A stretch of DNA of 64,000 nucleotides from a bacterium (lineage in GTDB: Bacteria; Patescibacteria; Dojkabacteria; JAKAPS01; JAJZLI01), in the NCBI GenBank assembly GCA_021809565.1, contig JAJZKG010000003.1, positions 1-64,000 of the forward strand, given 5' to 3'. Shown here piece after piece: positions 7,486 to 16,586 of the stretch (positions within the stretch are counted from its first letter, which is position 1; each line of letters opens with the position of its first letter). Position numbers and translations under genes: made by a program. Under the pieces are notes generated by a model that was given only the letters and a program-made list of their open reading frames with translations, was not told where the DNA came from and did not search any database.

Positions 7486-7709
7486 TACGAGTCTATCTCT
7501 ACAACCTCTTTAATTTCAGGAAATTCTTCTTTTATTATTGTCTCAATGCCTCCTTTCAACGTCATAGCAGAAAGAGCACATCCAGAACAAGCACCTATCA
7601 TCTTAACTGTGACTATTTTGTTTTTAACTCCAACAAGTTCTACATCCCCCCCATGTTGATATATAAAGGGCCTTATTTCATTTAGAACATTTTCTATTTT
7701 GTTTTTCAT
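7485..7709 (-). CDS. Nfu-type Fe-S carrier
   Basis: A 74-residue protein consisting only of the NifU C-terminal (Nfu) domain. The CSGC motif (GACSGCALSAMTL, about residues 39-51) would bind a cluster across a dimer and pass it to client proteins. On the minus strand TATAAT at 7721-7716 lies 6 bases before the ATG, with no Shine-Dalgarno. It is followed immediately by the ferredoxin gene. Confidence 0.9.
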   Translation of the reverse strand: MKNKIENVLNEIRPFIYQHGGDVELVGVKNKIVTVKMIGACSGCALSAMTLKGGIETIIKEEFPEIKEVVEIDS

Positions 7710-7727
7710 GGATTAATTATACCATAA

Positions 7728-8321
7728 CTAGTTACAAACCACAGTTTGTGGTATTGGATTGGTTTGAATAGTAAGTTTTGTTGATGACTGTGTAGGGTAT
7801 GATTCTTGCACAATAGGAGCGTCACCTCCTACTAGGTAGCTAGCTCCACCTCCTTCCTTACAGAATCCAATTATATATCCTGTAGGATAAGCTGTTGTTG
7901 ATTGATTGGGACTAATATTAGAGAAATAAAAGAATTGTGTCTGAGAGGCTGTAGTAGATGTACTATCAACCAAATTTCCTGTCAAAACAGTATTTTCTGC
8001 AATCCATGAAGTAACCCCTCCAGATGTATAACCGAAACAAATCCTATTATTTACCCCACCAATACAAGATGGTGTTGTAGTAGCAAAAGATATCGTACTT
8101 GGGTAAAATTTATGATTACTAAAATATGCGGTTAAATCCTTATTTATTGCAGACATAGCCTGATATCTAACCTCATTTCGGGCAGTCATCTGTGCAGACC
8201 CAAGTCCTATGATAGCAATAGCAATAAGAATACCTATAATAGCCATCACTATAAGTAGCTCAACTATAGTAAATCCTTTAGATCTAGATAGTTTATTAAA
8301 AGATTCATAACTTACTCTCAT
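7728..8321 (-). CDS. Type IV pilin-like protein
   Basis: A 197-residue secreted protein with a class III signal: KGFTIVELLIVMAIIGIL (from residue 15), cleavable by a prepilin peptidase after glycine, with glutamate at mature position 5. The hydrophobic helix is followed by a Ser/Thr-rich head with several cysteines. It should form a type IV pilus or pseudopilus fibre; such pili are common in patescibacteria and serve attachment or DNA uptake. No assembly ATPase or prepilin peptidase gene is in the window. Confidence 0.85.
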   Translation of the reverse strand: MRVSYESFNKLSRSKGFTIVELLIVMAIIGILIAIAIIGLGSAQMTARNEVRYQAMSAINKDLTAYFSNHKFYPSTISFATTTPSCIGGVNNRICFGYTSGGVTSWIAENTVLTGNLVDSTSTTASQTQFFYFSNISPNQSTTAYPTGYIIGFCKEGGGASYLVGGDAPIVQESYPTQSSTKLTIQTNPIPQTVVCN

Positions 8322-8450
8322 ATAAAAATAATACCCTAAATAGATTTTTTTTTAAATGCATGTAGTATATAGATACAATGAATAGTAATCCAACACTATA
8401 GAATTATTTTCTAATATTACATATAATACTCATGGTTTATATTAATTTTT

Positions 8451-9581
8451 ATGAAAATATTTAACAGTGGATCCATATCGCCTAATTCAAGCATAAGCAC
8501 CTTAGGTCTTGCTTATGATGATATATTAATCCTACCTAAAAGATCTGAAATTTTATCAAGAAATGATACAAACCTCGAAACTAATCTAACAAAAAACATA
8601 AAGATAAAAACTCCAATCATTAGCGCTAATATGTCATCTGTAACTGAATCTGATATGGCAATAGAAATGGCTTTATATGGGGGTGTAGGCTTTATACATA
8701 GATTTATGACTATAGAAAAATGTGTTAATGAGATAAAAAAAGTAAAAAATTATAAATATGATATAGAAAAATATAAATCAGCATCCAGAGATAAAAATGG
8801 AAAACTGCTAGTTGGAACATCTATAGGAGTTAGAGATAACTATATCAAAAATGCTGAGATGGAGTTGAAAGCTGGAGCAGATATAATAGTCATAGATATA
8901 GCACATGGTCACTCTATAAAAGCAATAAATGCCGTTAAAGATTTAAAATCTGAGTTTAAAGATAATATAGTCCTTATTATAGGTAATATAGCTACATATG
9001 ATGCAGCAGAGGAATTTATACAGCTTGGAGTTGATGCATTAAAAGTAGGTATAGGTCCTGGATCAGCATGCTCAACCAGAATAGTTACTGGTGTTGGTAT
9101 ACCTCAGATTACAGCAATAGATGAAGTTTATAGAGCATCTAAAACTACTGATATACCAATAATAGCCGATGGGGGAATAAGAAACTCTGGAGATATATCA
9201 AAAGCACTGGCTTGTGGAGCATCAACTGTTATGTTGGGAAATTTACTTGCAAGAACAATATCTTCCTCTGGAAATACAATAGAAATAGATGGAGAACTTT
9301 TTAAAGAGTACAAAGGAGAAGCCTCTAGAACAGAAATGAACAAACAGTTTAAATTAGAGAAAAGAACAAATACGAAAAGTCTAGTTCCTGAAGGAGTAGA
9401 AGGTAGAATTCCAATCGATGGTACAGTTGAAGATACTTTAAATCGCTTAACTGGAGGTATAAGATCTAGTATGAGTTATACTAATTCTAGAACACTGCAA
9501 GAATTTAGGGATAATGCAGAGTTTATACAAATAACTGCTGCTGGGTTCAAAGAAAGTACTCCTCATGACATAATACTATGA
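8451..9581 (+). CDS. guaB: IMP dehydrogenase without CBS domains
   Basis: The protein matches IMPDH in its TIM barrel: an N-terminal AYDDILILP, catalytic loop GIGPGSACSTR with Cys207, DGGIRNSGD, and a C-terminal EGRIPIDGT with SSMSYTNSRT. It converts IMP to XMP with NAD in GMP synthesis. It has 376 residues instead of about 490, because the two regulatory CBS domains are absent; the barrel passes from the MTIEKC helix straight to SASRDKNGKLLVG. GMP reductase is the alternative, but the GxEGRxP and ITAAG C-terminus favours IMPDH. A TATATT box lies 7 bases before the ATG. Confidence 0.85.
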   Translation: MKIFNSGSISPNSSISTLGLAYDDILILPKRSEILSRNDTNLETNLTKNIKIKTPIISANMSSVTESDMAIEMALYGGVGFIHRFMTIEKCVNEIKKVKNYKYDIEKYKSASRDKNGKLLVGTSIGVRDNYIKNAEMELKAGADIIVIDIAHGHSIKAINAVKDLKSEFKDNIVLIIGNIATYDAAEEFIQLGVDALKVGIGPGSACSTRIVTGVGIPQITAIDEVYRASKTTDIPIIADGGIRNSGDISKALACGASTVMLGNLLARTISSSGNTIEIDGELFKEYKGEASRTEMNKQFKLEKRTNTKSLVPEGVEGRIPIDGTVEDTLNRLTGGIRSSMSYTNSRTLQEFRDNAEFIQITAAGFKESTPHDIIL

Positions 9582-9898
9582 CAACTAGTACAGAAGATCT
9601 AACAAATCAAACTTTAAATATACTCAAAAACTCAGAACTTAGTGAAGAAGATAAAACAAAACTTGCAAGAGACCTCATAGTTTCTCTAAGTGAGAACGAT
9701 GAAAATAAAGGAGTAAAAGTAATATCAGACCTTTGGGATTATGTTAAAAGCTCTTTTTTACCTACCTATGGTCTTGTTGTTGGAGTAAAGAAAATTACCA
9801 ATGATGAGGTTATCCCAGGAGTTATATGTATCCTAATCAACCTAGCATCAACACTAATTACAATTTACTATCTAGCTAAATTATTAACACTAGCTTAG
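9578..9898 (+). CDS. Small membrane protein, unknown function
   Basis: A 106-residue protein starting in the guaB stop codon (ATGA overlap), so it is co-translated with guaB. The N-terminal half is acidic and helical; one or two hydrophobic segments (about 55-75 and 80-103) could span the membrane. No family is recognised. It converges on the helicase gene. Confidence 0.6.
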   Translation: MTTSTEDLTNQTLNILKNSELSEEDKTKLARDLIVSLSENDENKGVKVISDLWDYVKSSFLPTYGLVVGVKKITNDEVIPGVICILINLASTLITIYYLAKLLTLA

Positions 9899-9921
9899 TC
9901 TGAATTTATAATATTCCACTA

Positions 9922-11820
9922 TTAGTAATCATAATCAATATGATCTGGATCTATATCAGACAAAAACCTAGATGGAGGGTTATCTTGATATCTACCATAA
10001 AGCATTCGCCTCTGAGCAAATGATAGAAACAATCTTTCTTTTGCTCTAGTCATAGCTACATAACATAATCTCCTCTCTTCTTCCATTTGTTCAAGATCTA
10101 TAAAAGACCTTTGATGAGGAAATATATTCTCCTCCATCCCTATAATAAATACATTTTTGAATTCTAGACCTTTTGCTTGATGGATACTCATCATAGTCAC
10201 AACATTAGAAGATTCTTCTATCTCCTCTTTTTGAACAAGAGATATATCAAATAATAAATCTGTAATCGTTTCATATTTTAATGCCATACCAATAAATTCA
10301 TAAATATTTTCCATTCTAGATATTCCTATATCACCTTCTGGTAAAACATATTTTTCATAATCAATTTTTTTTACAACATATTTTATGAATTCTGATGGTG
10401 TTACATTTGAATCTTCTGAATCTGAATTTGTTAGATTCAAATGTTTCCTCAAATCTTCTATAATACCAACAAAAGATAATACTGGAGGAGTCAAGGTATC
10501 TTTCATATTTAATATATATTCACCAAGAGAAATACCTTCTAATGATGCTTGTTCTTGCAATCTTGCTAAAGTTGTAGTACCAATTTTACGAGTTGGTACA
10601 TTTATAATGCGAGTTAACGCTACCGTATCATTTGGATTAACTATAAATCTAAGATACGAAACTATATCTTTTATCTCTTTTCGTTGATAAAACTTTAATC
10701 CACCAAAAATCCTATATGGAATTTGATCACGGACAAAGTATTCTTCTATAACCCTCGATTGAGCATTAGTTCGATATAACACTGCATAATCAGAGAAAGT
10801 AGTTTGAAGCATTCTTATTTTATCAACAACATACCTTGCTTCATCAATTTCATCTAATGCTTGATATAGTTTTACTGGATGACCCACTTGATTCTCTGTC
10901 CATAATTTTTTTTCATACCTTAATCTATTTTGAGCTATAACAGATTGAGAAGCTTCCAATATTCTTTTTGTTGACCTATAATTTTGTTCTAATTTAATTA
11001 TCTTTCCATTTGGAAAATCCTTTTCAAAAGATAATATATTTTGTATGTTAGTACCTCTCCAAGAATATATATTTTGGTCTGGATCACCTACAAAACAGAC
11101 ATTATCAGTAGAAATTTCCTTTATTAAATTATATTGAATATTGTTTGTATCTTGATATTCATCAACAAGTATATATTTGAGACTATTTTTAAATTTATTT
11201 TTAAAATCAATATCATTTTTTAAAAGGTACAAACTATTAAATAATATATCATCAAAATCCAATGCACTATTCTCTTTTAGTTTTTTTTGATATATAGGAT
11301 ATGTAGCTTTTACAATTTCCTCATAAAAATCACCTGCAATATATTCAGATGGTGATATATAATTTGATTTAGCTTTTGATATACCTGATAAAATAGCTCC
11401 TATGGAAAATTTTGCAGAGTCTATATTTAACTCTTTAAAAATTTCTTTCATGATTTTTTCTTGATCATCATCATCAAATATAACTAAGTTATTTGATAGA
11501 TTTATTCTTTCTCCTTCATGCCTTAAAATATTTAGAAATACTGAATGAAATGTTCCTAAATATGGAAAGTACAAATGTCCACCAAGAAGACTAGTAACTC
11601 TCTCCCTGATTTCAAATGCAGCTTTATTAGTAAATGTAACTGCAAAGATCTCTGAAGGATGGATATTTTTTTCTTTAATTAGATATGCAATTTTATAAGT
11701 CAAAGCTTTTGTTTTACCTGATCCAGCACCAGCTAGGACAAGCAGGGGAATATTGACCTCCTCTAATACTGCTTCTTTCTGCTTATCATTTAAATCATTT
11801 AACATATGGAAATTATTCAT
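9922..11820 (-). CDS. UvrD/PcrA-type DNA helicase
   Basis: A 632-residue superfamily 1A helicase that unwinds DNA 3' to 5' in repair and replication restart. Motifs in order: Walker A AGAGSGKTKALTY (about 31-43), FTNKAA, DEYQDTNNIQ (motif II), GDPDQNIYSWRG (III), QNYRST (IV), SIHQAKGLEF (V) and VAMTRAKERLFLS (VI). It is slightly shorter than PcrA (about 720) at the C-terminus. The orientation is opposite to guaB, with the genes ending tail to tail. Confidence 0.92.
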   Translation of the reverse strand: MNNFHMLNDLNDKQKEAVLEEVNIPLLVLAGAGSGKTKALTYKIAYLIKEKNIHPSEIFAVTFTNKAAFEIRERVTSLLGGHLYFPYLGTFHSVFLNILRHEGERINLSNNLVIFDDDDQEKIMKEIFKELNIDSAKFSIGAILSGISKAKSNYISPSEYIAGDFYEEIVKATYPIYQKKLKENSALDFDDILFNSLYLLKNDIDFKNKFKNSLKYILVDEYQDTNNIQYNLIKEISTDNVCFVGDPDQNIYSWRGTNIQNILSFEKDFPNGKIIKLEQNYRSTKRILEASQSVIAQNRLRYEKKLWTENQVGHPVKLYQALDEIDEARYVVDKIRMLQTTFSDYAVLYRTNAQSRVIEEYFVRDQIPYRIFGGLKFYQRKEIKDIVSYLRFIVNPNDTVALTRIINVPTRKIGTTTLARLQEQASLEGISLGEYILNMKDTLTPPVLSFVGIIEDLRKHLNLTNSDSEDSNVTPSEFIKYVVKKIDYEKYVLPEGDIGISRMENIYEFIGMALKYETITDLLFDISLVQKEEIEESSNVVTMMSIHQAKGLEFKNVFIIGMEENIFPHQRSFIDLEQMEEERRLCYVAMTRAKERLFLSFAQRRMLYGRYQDNPPSRFLSDIDPDHIDYDY

Positions 11821-11893
11821 CTATATATTGAATATTCTGTAAGTATGCTGAGACTACCCATGGTAATTTTAAAGATATTTTTATATTTCATAT

Positions 11894-12829
11894 TCAAACT
11901 ATATATAGAACAAAGAATGTAACCAAAAAATATACAATTATTGCAATAAATAATGGTCTATCCTTATACCAAATTGTTTCAGGAATACCACCCTCTTTCT
12001 TTACATATAGATTATACATATATCTTGCAATTATATAAAAAATTATTGGTATAGTAACCTTCACCCAGTGAGGATTTTTTAAATGACTAGGCAAAATTGA
12101 AGATATCAAATTAGGGGTATGAGCATTTAAATCTTCAGTATAAGAGAAAAGTATATATGACATAAAAGTTGCCGCAGCAGTCATTGCAATGAGATTATCT
12201 AAAAGTTCTTTAGGATAGGATTTTAAAACATTCCTATGTATAACCGCATTTTTAAAGGACATTATTGTAATTTCTGCTCTCCTTTTACCAAAAGAAACAA
12301 ACAATGATAGTGCTACTATAAAAATCACAAACCATGAGTTTATTGCTGACCCTATAACTACACCACCAGCCATCACACGTAATACAAAAAGTGTTGCAGT
12401 AGTTAAAGAATCTATTATTAATATTTCTTTTAAATATAATGAATATACAACAACGATAATATAGTATGCTACAAATATACCAGCTAGATATTCACTAATT
12501 AAAATAGCAAAAAATAATCCTACTGCAAAAAGTATTATAGATATAATTAATGCCTCTGATCTTGATATAAATCCAGCAGCTATAGGTCTATGTTTTTTTT
12601 GAGGATGTATTCTATCTCTTTTATAATCAACAATATCATTAATTAAATATGCTGATGATGATAATATTACAAGGATACAAAATGATAATATTACGATAAT
12701 ATCATCATGCAGATTGAACATATCTCTATTGTAAAATAGAAAGGCAAACACTAATAAATTCTTGACCCACTGACGTGGTCTTAAAGCTAGAAAAATATAT
12801 TTAATATGATTTAACAAGTTATTCATCAA
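11894..12829 (-). CDS. UbiA-family prenyltransferase, DPPR-synthase-like
   Basis: A 311-residue integral membrane protein with about eight or nine hydrophobic segments. It has the UbiA aspartate motif NDIVDYKRDRIHPQKKHRPIAAG in residues 64-86 (two parts: NDxxDxxxDR and HPxKxxRPIA). The N-terminal LRPRQWVKNLLVF and this motif are typical of the decaprenyl-phosphate 5-phosphoribosyltransferase branch (Rv3806c type), which makes the lipid-linked arabinose precursor. The second aspartate motif is less clear. The exact lipid and sugar acceptors are not visible. Confidence 0.75.
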   Translation of the reverse strand: MMNNLLNHIKYIFLALRPRQWVKNLLVFAFLFYNRDMFNLHDDIIVILSFCILVILSSSAYLINDIVDYKRDRIHPQKKHRPIAAGFISRSEALIISIILFAVGLFFAILISEYLAGIFVAYYIIVVVYSLYLKEILIIDSLTTATLFVLRVMAGGVVIGSAINSWFVIFIVALSLFVSFGKRRAEITIMSFKNAVIHRNVLKSYPKELLDNLIAMTAAATFMSYILFSYTEDLNAHTPNLISSILPSHLKNPHWVKVTIPIIFYIIARYMYNLYVKKEGGIPETIWYKDRPLFIAIIVYFLVTFFVLYIV

Positions 12830-12867
12830 TATGTATTATAATACATATATAAAAATATGAATATATT

Positions 12868-14082
12868 ATGAAAAAATATAATAGAGGATATATTAGTATT
12901 TTTTTAGTAATGATCGGTGTGACCTTAGGTGGGTTATTGTTACATTATAATCTGTTTGCTAATGTATACTATAAGAATATATTAAATACAGATATTTCAT
13001 ATATAAAATCTTCACAATACAGTGACCTCTGGAAACATTTATCCTTATATCAGAAACAAAAATTTAGTAATGAAGATAATTTTACTAATTTTATGAAAAA
13101 TAAATATCATCCTTTGAGTATATCTATCAAGAATTTGACTGTATTAAAGCATACAAACAGAGAAACTATACTATCCGTAATTTTGAATATGCAATCCCAA
13201 AATAAAAACTACATTATACCTAAATATTATAACAATAGCTTCCAAATTGTATTAAATAATGATAATCAATTTATACATATGGGACAGTTTTCCTTAAAAT
13301 CTCCAATAGTAAAAAATACAACTACTGGTAACATGATAATGGACATACCAATCGTTATGTTACACAGAGTCGCACCAACATTTCCACAAAGATCAAGTTT
13401 TAACTCTCAATATGGATATTCTCTTGATTATAATTTAACACTGTTAAGCTCTTCTTTCAATACCCAACTTCAATGGTTAAAAGAAAATAACTACAAAACT
13501 ATAACATTAACACAACTATATAATCACTATTACTATAATACAATTCTTCCTAAAAAACCCATAATCTTAACATTTGATGATGGAAGATTAAGTGCATATA
13601 CCTACGGAGTACCTCTCTTATTAAAATACCATGATACTGCAACATTTAATATAATTACAGGATTTGTAGGTTCAAGTAAAAATAATTATCAATATATGAC
13701 ATGGCCAATTATTAAAAAAATGCAAAAAGAAGGTATGCAAATTGAATCTCATACAGTAACACATCTTGCCCTTGGATCATTACCTACAAATTTAATGCAA
13801 TATCAAATACTAATATCTAAACAAAAATTGGAACAAGAACTTGGAGTTCCAATTCAATTTTTAGCATATCCTTCGGGATCCCCTTTTAGAAATAATGATG
13901 TTCCTAAAATACAAGAATTAATTACTTTAATGGAGCAAGATGGGTACATAGGTGGACTATTGGATCAGAGATATAATCAAACAAAACAAAATCTTGAAAA
14001 TTCTTACCATCTATATAGAATTAGAGACTCTGGGAATATTACACTATCTCAGTTTATATATGAAATTGAAAGTACAGCATAA
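12868..14082 (+). CDS. Membrane-anchored polysaccharide deacetylase
   Basis: A 404-residue carbohydrate esterase family 4 protein. A single N-terminal hydrophobic segment (10-30) anchors or exports it; a spacer of about 150 residues follows. The NodB domain has TFDDG near residue 235 and the metal-binding SHTVTH near 295, with a later YPSGSP. It should remove acetyl groups from peptidoglycan or another N-acetylated glycan at the cell surface. It is transcribed away from the UbiA gene. Confidence 0.85.
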   Translation: MKKYNRGYISIFLVMIGVTLGGLLLHYNLFANVYYKNILNTDISYIKSSQYSDLWKHLSLYQKQKFSNEDNFTNFMKNKYHPLSISIKNLTVLKHTNRETILSVILNMQSQNKNYIIPKYYNNSFQIVLNNDNQFIHMGQFSLKSPIVKNTTTGNMIMDIPIVMLHRVAPTFPQRSSFNSQYGYSLDYNLTLLSSSFNTQLQWLKENNYKTITLTQLYNHYYYNTILPKKPIILTFDDGRLSAYTYGVPLLLKYHDTATFNIITGFVGSSKNNYQYMTWPIIKKMQKEGMQIESHTVTHLALGSLPTNLMQYQILISKQKLEQELGVPIQFLAYPSGSPFRNNDVPKIQELITLMEQDGYIGGLLDQRYNQTKQNLENSYHLYRIRDSGNITLSQFIYEIESTA

Positions 14083-14087
14083 TATAT

Positions 14088-15911
14088 TTACGTATATAGC
14101 TTTATAAAAACATCAGAAGGAATATCCACCTTTCCAAACCTTTTTGTTCTTTTTTTACCTTTTTTCTGTTTTTCCAGTAATTTCATTCTTCTTGTAGGAT
14201 CACCTCCATACAATTTTTGGGTTACATCTTTCCTAAATGCCTTAACATCTTCTCTTGCTACAATTTTACCATTTATACTAGCTTGTATAGGGATAGAAAA
14301 CTGAGTTCTTGGAATGAGATCCTTCAATTTGGAACAATATTGTAAAGCTACTTCTTGTGCTTTATCTTTATGAATTAACATAGCTAAAGGTTCTATAAGT
14401 TCATGATTCACCATAAAATCAACTCTAACAACATCAGTATCAAAAAAGCCAATAAGTGCATAATCCATAGAAGCGTCTCCAGAAGTTAATGATTTTAAGT
14501 CATCAAAAAAATTGAAAATAAGTGATGATAAAGGAAGATTAATTGTTATTATAACCCTCTCAATATTTACACTTTCATTTTGGGAAAATGTGGAATTTAT
14601 AAAAACTCCTCTTTTTGATGATATAAATGAGACAATTTTATTAAAATATTTTTGTGATGCAACAATATCCATAGATACATATGGCTCTTTAATATTTATT
14701 ATTTTTGAGAAATCAGATATTTCGGTAGGACTAGTAATTTCTTTCTCTGTATTGTCATTATATGTAACATGATATTCTACAGAGGGGATACTCATAAAAA
14801 TAGAAACATTATATTCCATCTCTAATCTTTCTTTTATTACATCAGCATGTAGCAATCCTAAAAATCCACATTTATATCCGAAACCTAATATTTCATTAGT
14901 AACAGGTGTAATATCCAGAGAAAAATCATTCAATGCTAATTTTGAGATGGCGTCTTTAAAATTATCTATATCTGCTGCATCTACTGGATATATTGATGCA
15001 AAAACCATACTTTTAGGCTTAGAAAATTCAAATACTGGTTTATCTGTAATATTTTTTACTATTGTATCTTGTACAACCACGTCTTTGACATATTTTATTC
15101 CCGTAGTAATAAAACAAACATCCCCAGCATGTACTTCATTTTGATAATCAAGTTTACCTCTTACATATCCTAATGACAAAACCTGCATAGCTTTTTTCTT
15201 TGAGCAAAAATATATGGTATCACCTTTTTTTAATATACCATCTACAACTTTTACAAGAAGAATAACACCTTGATATTCATCAAAAAAAGAATCAAAAACA
15301 AATCCCCTGAAATTTTTTGGGTATTGATCCATTGGATCTTGATCCTTTGATGTATCACACGAAGGGGGAGGAATTTTTTCTATTATCGTATCTATAAGTT
15401 TCTCTATTCCAATACCTGTTTTACCAGAAGTGAATATTATATCTTCCCTATCAAATCCTAATATTGCCTTAATTTCAGCTAATACTTTATCTATATCTAT
15501 ACCTTTTATATCTACCTTATTTAAAACTGGAATAACTGGGATATCCAATTCTATAGCTTGGAGATAATTTCCTATCGTTTGAGCTTCAATACCTCCAGAT
15601 GCATCTATGAGAAGTATTGCACCATCTGAAGCTCTGAGTGACCTTGCTACCTCTCCTTGAAAATCAACATGTCCTGGTGTATCAATAAGGTTTAAGATAT
15701 AACCCTTATACTCCATACGGATTGTCTGTAGTTTAATTGTAATGCCTCTTTCTCTTTCAAGCTCAAGATTATCTAAAAACTGATCTTTTAAATCTCTCTT
15801 TGATATTGTATGTGTATATTCCAAAAGTTTATCTGACAATGTAGACTTACCATGATCAACATGAGCAATAATTGAGAAATTACGAATTTTAGAAGATGGA
15901 TTAAAATCCAT
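14088..15911 (-). CDS. lepA: LepA, elongation factor 4
   Basis: A 607-residue translational GTPase of full length. G motifs: AHVDHGKSTL at 17-26, RGIT near 56, DTPGHVDF at 78-85, NKVD at 131-134. The LepA C-terminus is present (GGDPTRRMKLLEKQKKGKKR). Between the G domain and domain II, residues about 186-198 carry a short extra stretch (SKDQDPMDQYP) that is encoded by the dispersed GGATC palindrome. It follows rpsT by one base and probably shares its transcript. Confidence 0.95.
   Translation of the reverse strand: MDFNPSSKIRNFSIIAHVDHGKSTLSDKLLEYTHTISKRDLKDQFLDNLELERERGITIKLQTIRMEYKGYILNLIDTPGHVDFQGEVARSLRASDGAILLIDASGGIEAQTIGNYLQAIELDIPVIPVLNKVDIKGIDIDKVLAEIKAILGFDREDIIFTSGKTGIGIEKLIDTIIEKIPPPSCDTSKDQDPMDQYPKNFRGFVFDSFFDEYQGVILLVKVVDGILKKGDTIYFCSKKKAMQVLSLGYVRGKLDYQNEVHAGDVCFITTGIKYVKDVVVQDTIVKNITDKPVFEFSKPKSMVFASIYPVDAADIDNFKDAISKLALNDFSLDITPVTNEILGFGYKCGFLGLLHADVIKERLEMEYNVSIFMSIPSVEYHVTYNDNTEKEITSPTEISDFSKIINIKEPYVSMDIVASQKYFNKIVSFISSKRGVFINSTFSQNESVNIERVIITINLPLSSLIFNFFDDLKSLTSGDASMDYALIGFFDTDVVRVDFMVNHELIEPLAMLIHKDKAQEVALQYCSKLKDLIPRTQFSIPIQASINGKIVAREDVKAFRKDVTQKLYGGDPTRRMKLLEKQKKGKKRTKRFGKVDIPSDVFIKLYT
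15326..15345. repeat. GGATC palindrome inside lepA
   Basis: One full unit, GGATCTTGATCC (15334-15345), plus a half unit at 15326-15330 separated by ATT. On the lepA strand it encodes KDQDPMDQ, a different reading frame from the copies in the cysteine desulfurase genes. Confidence 0.7.
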
Positions 15912-15912
15912 T

Positions 15913-16296
15913 TTATTTCTTTGTCTTTATAACCTTTGAATTCAGATTCTTTGGAGTTAAATTTTTTGAACCTAGATTTTTTGAAATTGAACTCTTGGAG
16001 GTCTTGTTATCCACTTTTCGTATCTTAGATTTTACAACTTTAAAATCTGCAGACATAGAACCTTTCAAGAGAATTTTAGATAATCTTGATTTTTCTCTTG
16101 CAGCCTTATTTTTATGATAGATATTTTTCTTAGCCATCTTATCAATAATAGAAAACAGCTCTGATAAAGATTTTTGGTCAGGGTTTTTGTTATAGGCCTT
16201 GGTCATTTTATCAACATTAGTTCTATAACCATTGTTGAGAAAGGTTCTTCTTTTAGTTCTTCTTATATCTTTCAAAGATGATTTTAAATTTGCCAT
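15913..16296 (-). CDS. rpsT: Ribosomal protein S20 with C-terminal extension
   Basis: The first 85 or so residues match bS20 (MANLKSSLKDIRRTKRRT, later IIDKMAKKNIYHKNKAAREKS). About 40 extra lysine- and asparagine-rich residues follow (SKNLGSKNLTPKNL), giving 127 in total against the usual 85-90. It binds 16S rRNA in the small subunit. TATACT (16311-16306 on the minus strand) lies 9 bases before ATG, so the transcript may be leaderless. lepA follows directly. Confidence 0.9.
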   Translation of the reverse strand: MANLKSSLKDIRRTKRRTFLNNGYRTNVDKMTKAYNKNPDQKSLSELFSIIDKMAKKNIYHKNKAAREKSRLSKILLKGSMSADFKVVKSKIRKVDNKTSKSSISKNLGSKNLTPKNLNSKVIKTKK

Positions 16297-16380
16297 ATGG
16301 GCTTTAGTATACTAGAAAAATTACTCTAAATCAAATCATTAAATTAAAAATAATGGTTTAAATAAATATTATATGTTTTT

Positions 16381-16454
16381 GGAGGAGGAGGAGATAGTGC
16401 TTTAAAAGTTTTATATAAGGGTTACCCCAACTTTTAAGAACACTACCCCTCCTC
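16381..16454. other. Long imperfect inverted repeat (hairpin)
   Basis: The left arm, 16384-16410, runs from GAGGAGGAGATAGTG to AAAAGTT. It pairs with the right arm, 16429-16454, which runs from AACTTTT to CCCCTCCTC. About 22 of 25 positions pair, around an 18-base loop that itself contains GGGTTACCC. It lies between the 3' end of the L,D-transpeptidase gene and the rpsT start. It could be a terminator for the former, a leader structure for the latter, or part of an insertion. No T run follows on the minus strand. Confidence 0.6.
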
Positions 16455-16525
16455 TCTCTCAACTATTTATCAGTAACTCTGAGAAGGACCGTACGAATAC
16501 GATAACTTCTACCATGCTACTGAAG

Positions 16526-16538
16526 GGATCTTAGATCC
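16526..16538. repeat. GGATC palindrome variant, intergenic
   Basis: GGATC-TTA-GATCC, with a three-base centre, downstream of the L,D-transpeptidase gene. It belongs to the dispersed repeat family. Confidence 0.55.
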
Positions 16539-16586
16539 AAAGTTCTTTTTATCCTAATAGAGGCCCTCCATAAAATATGGATCTTA

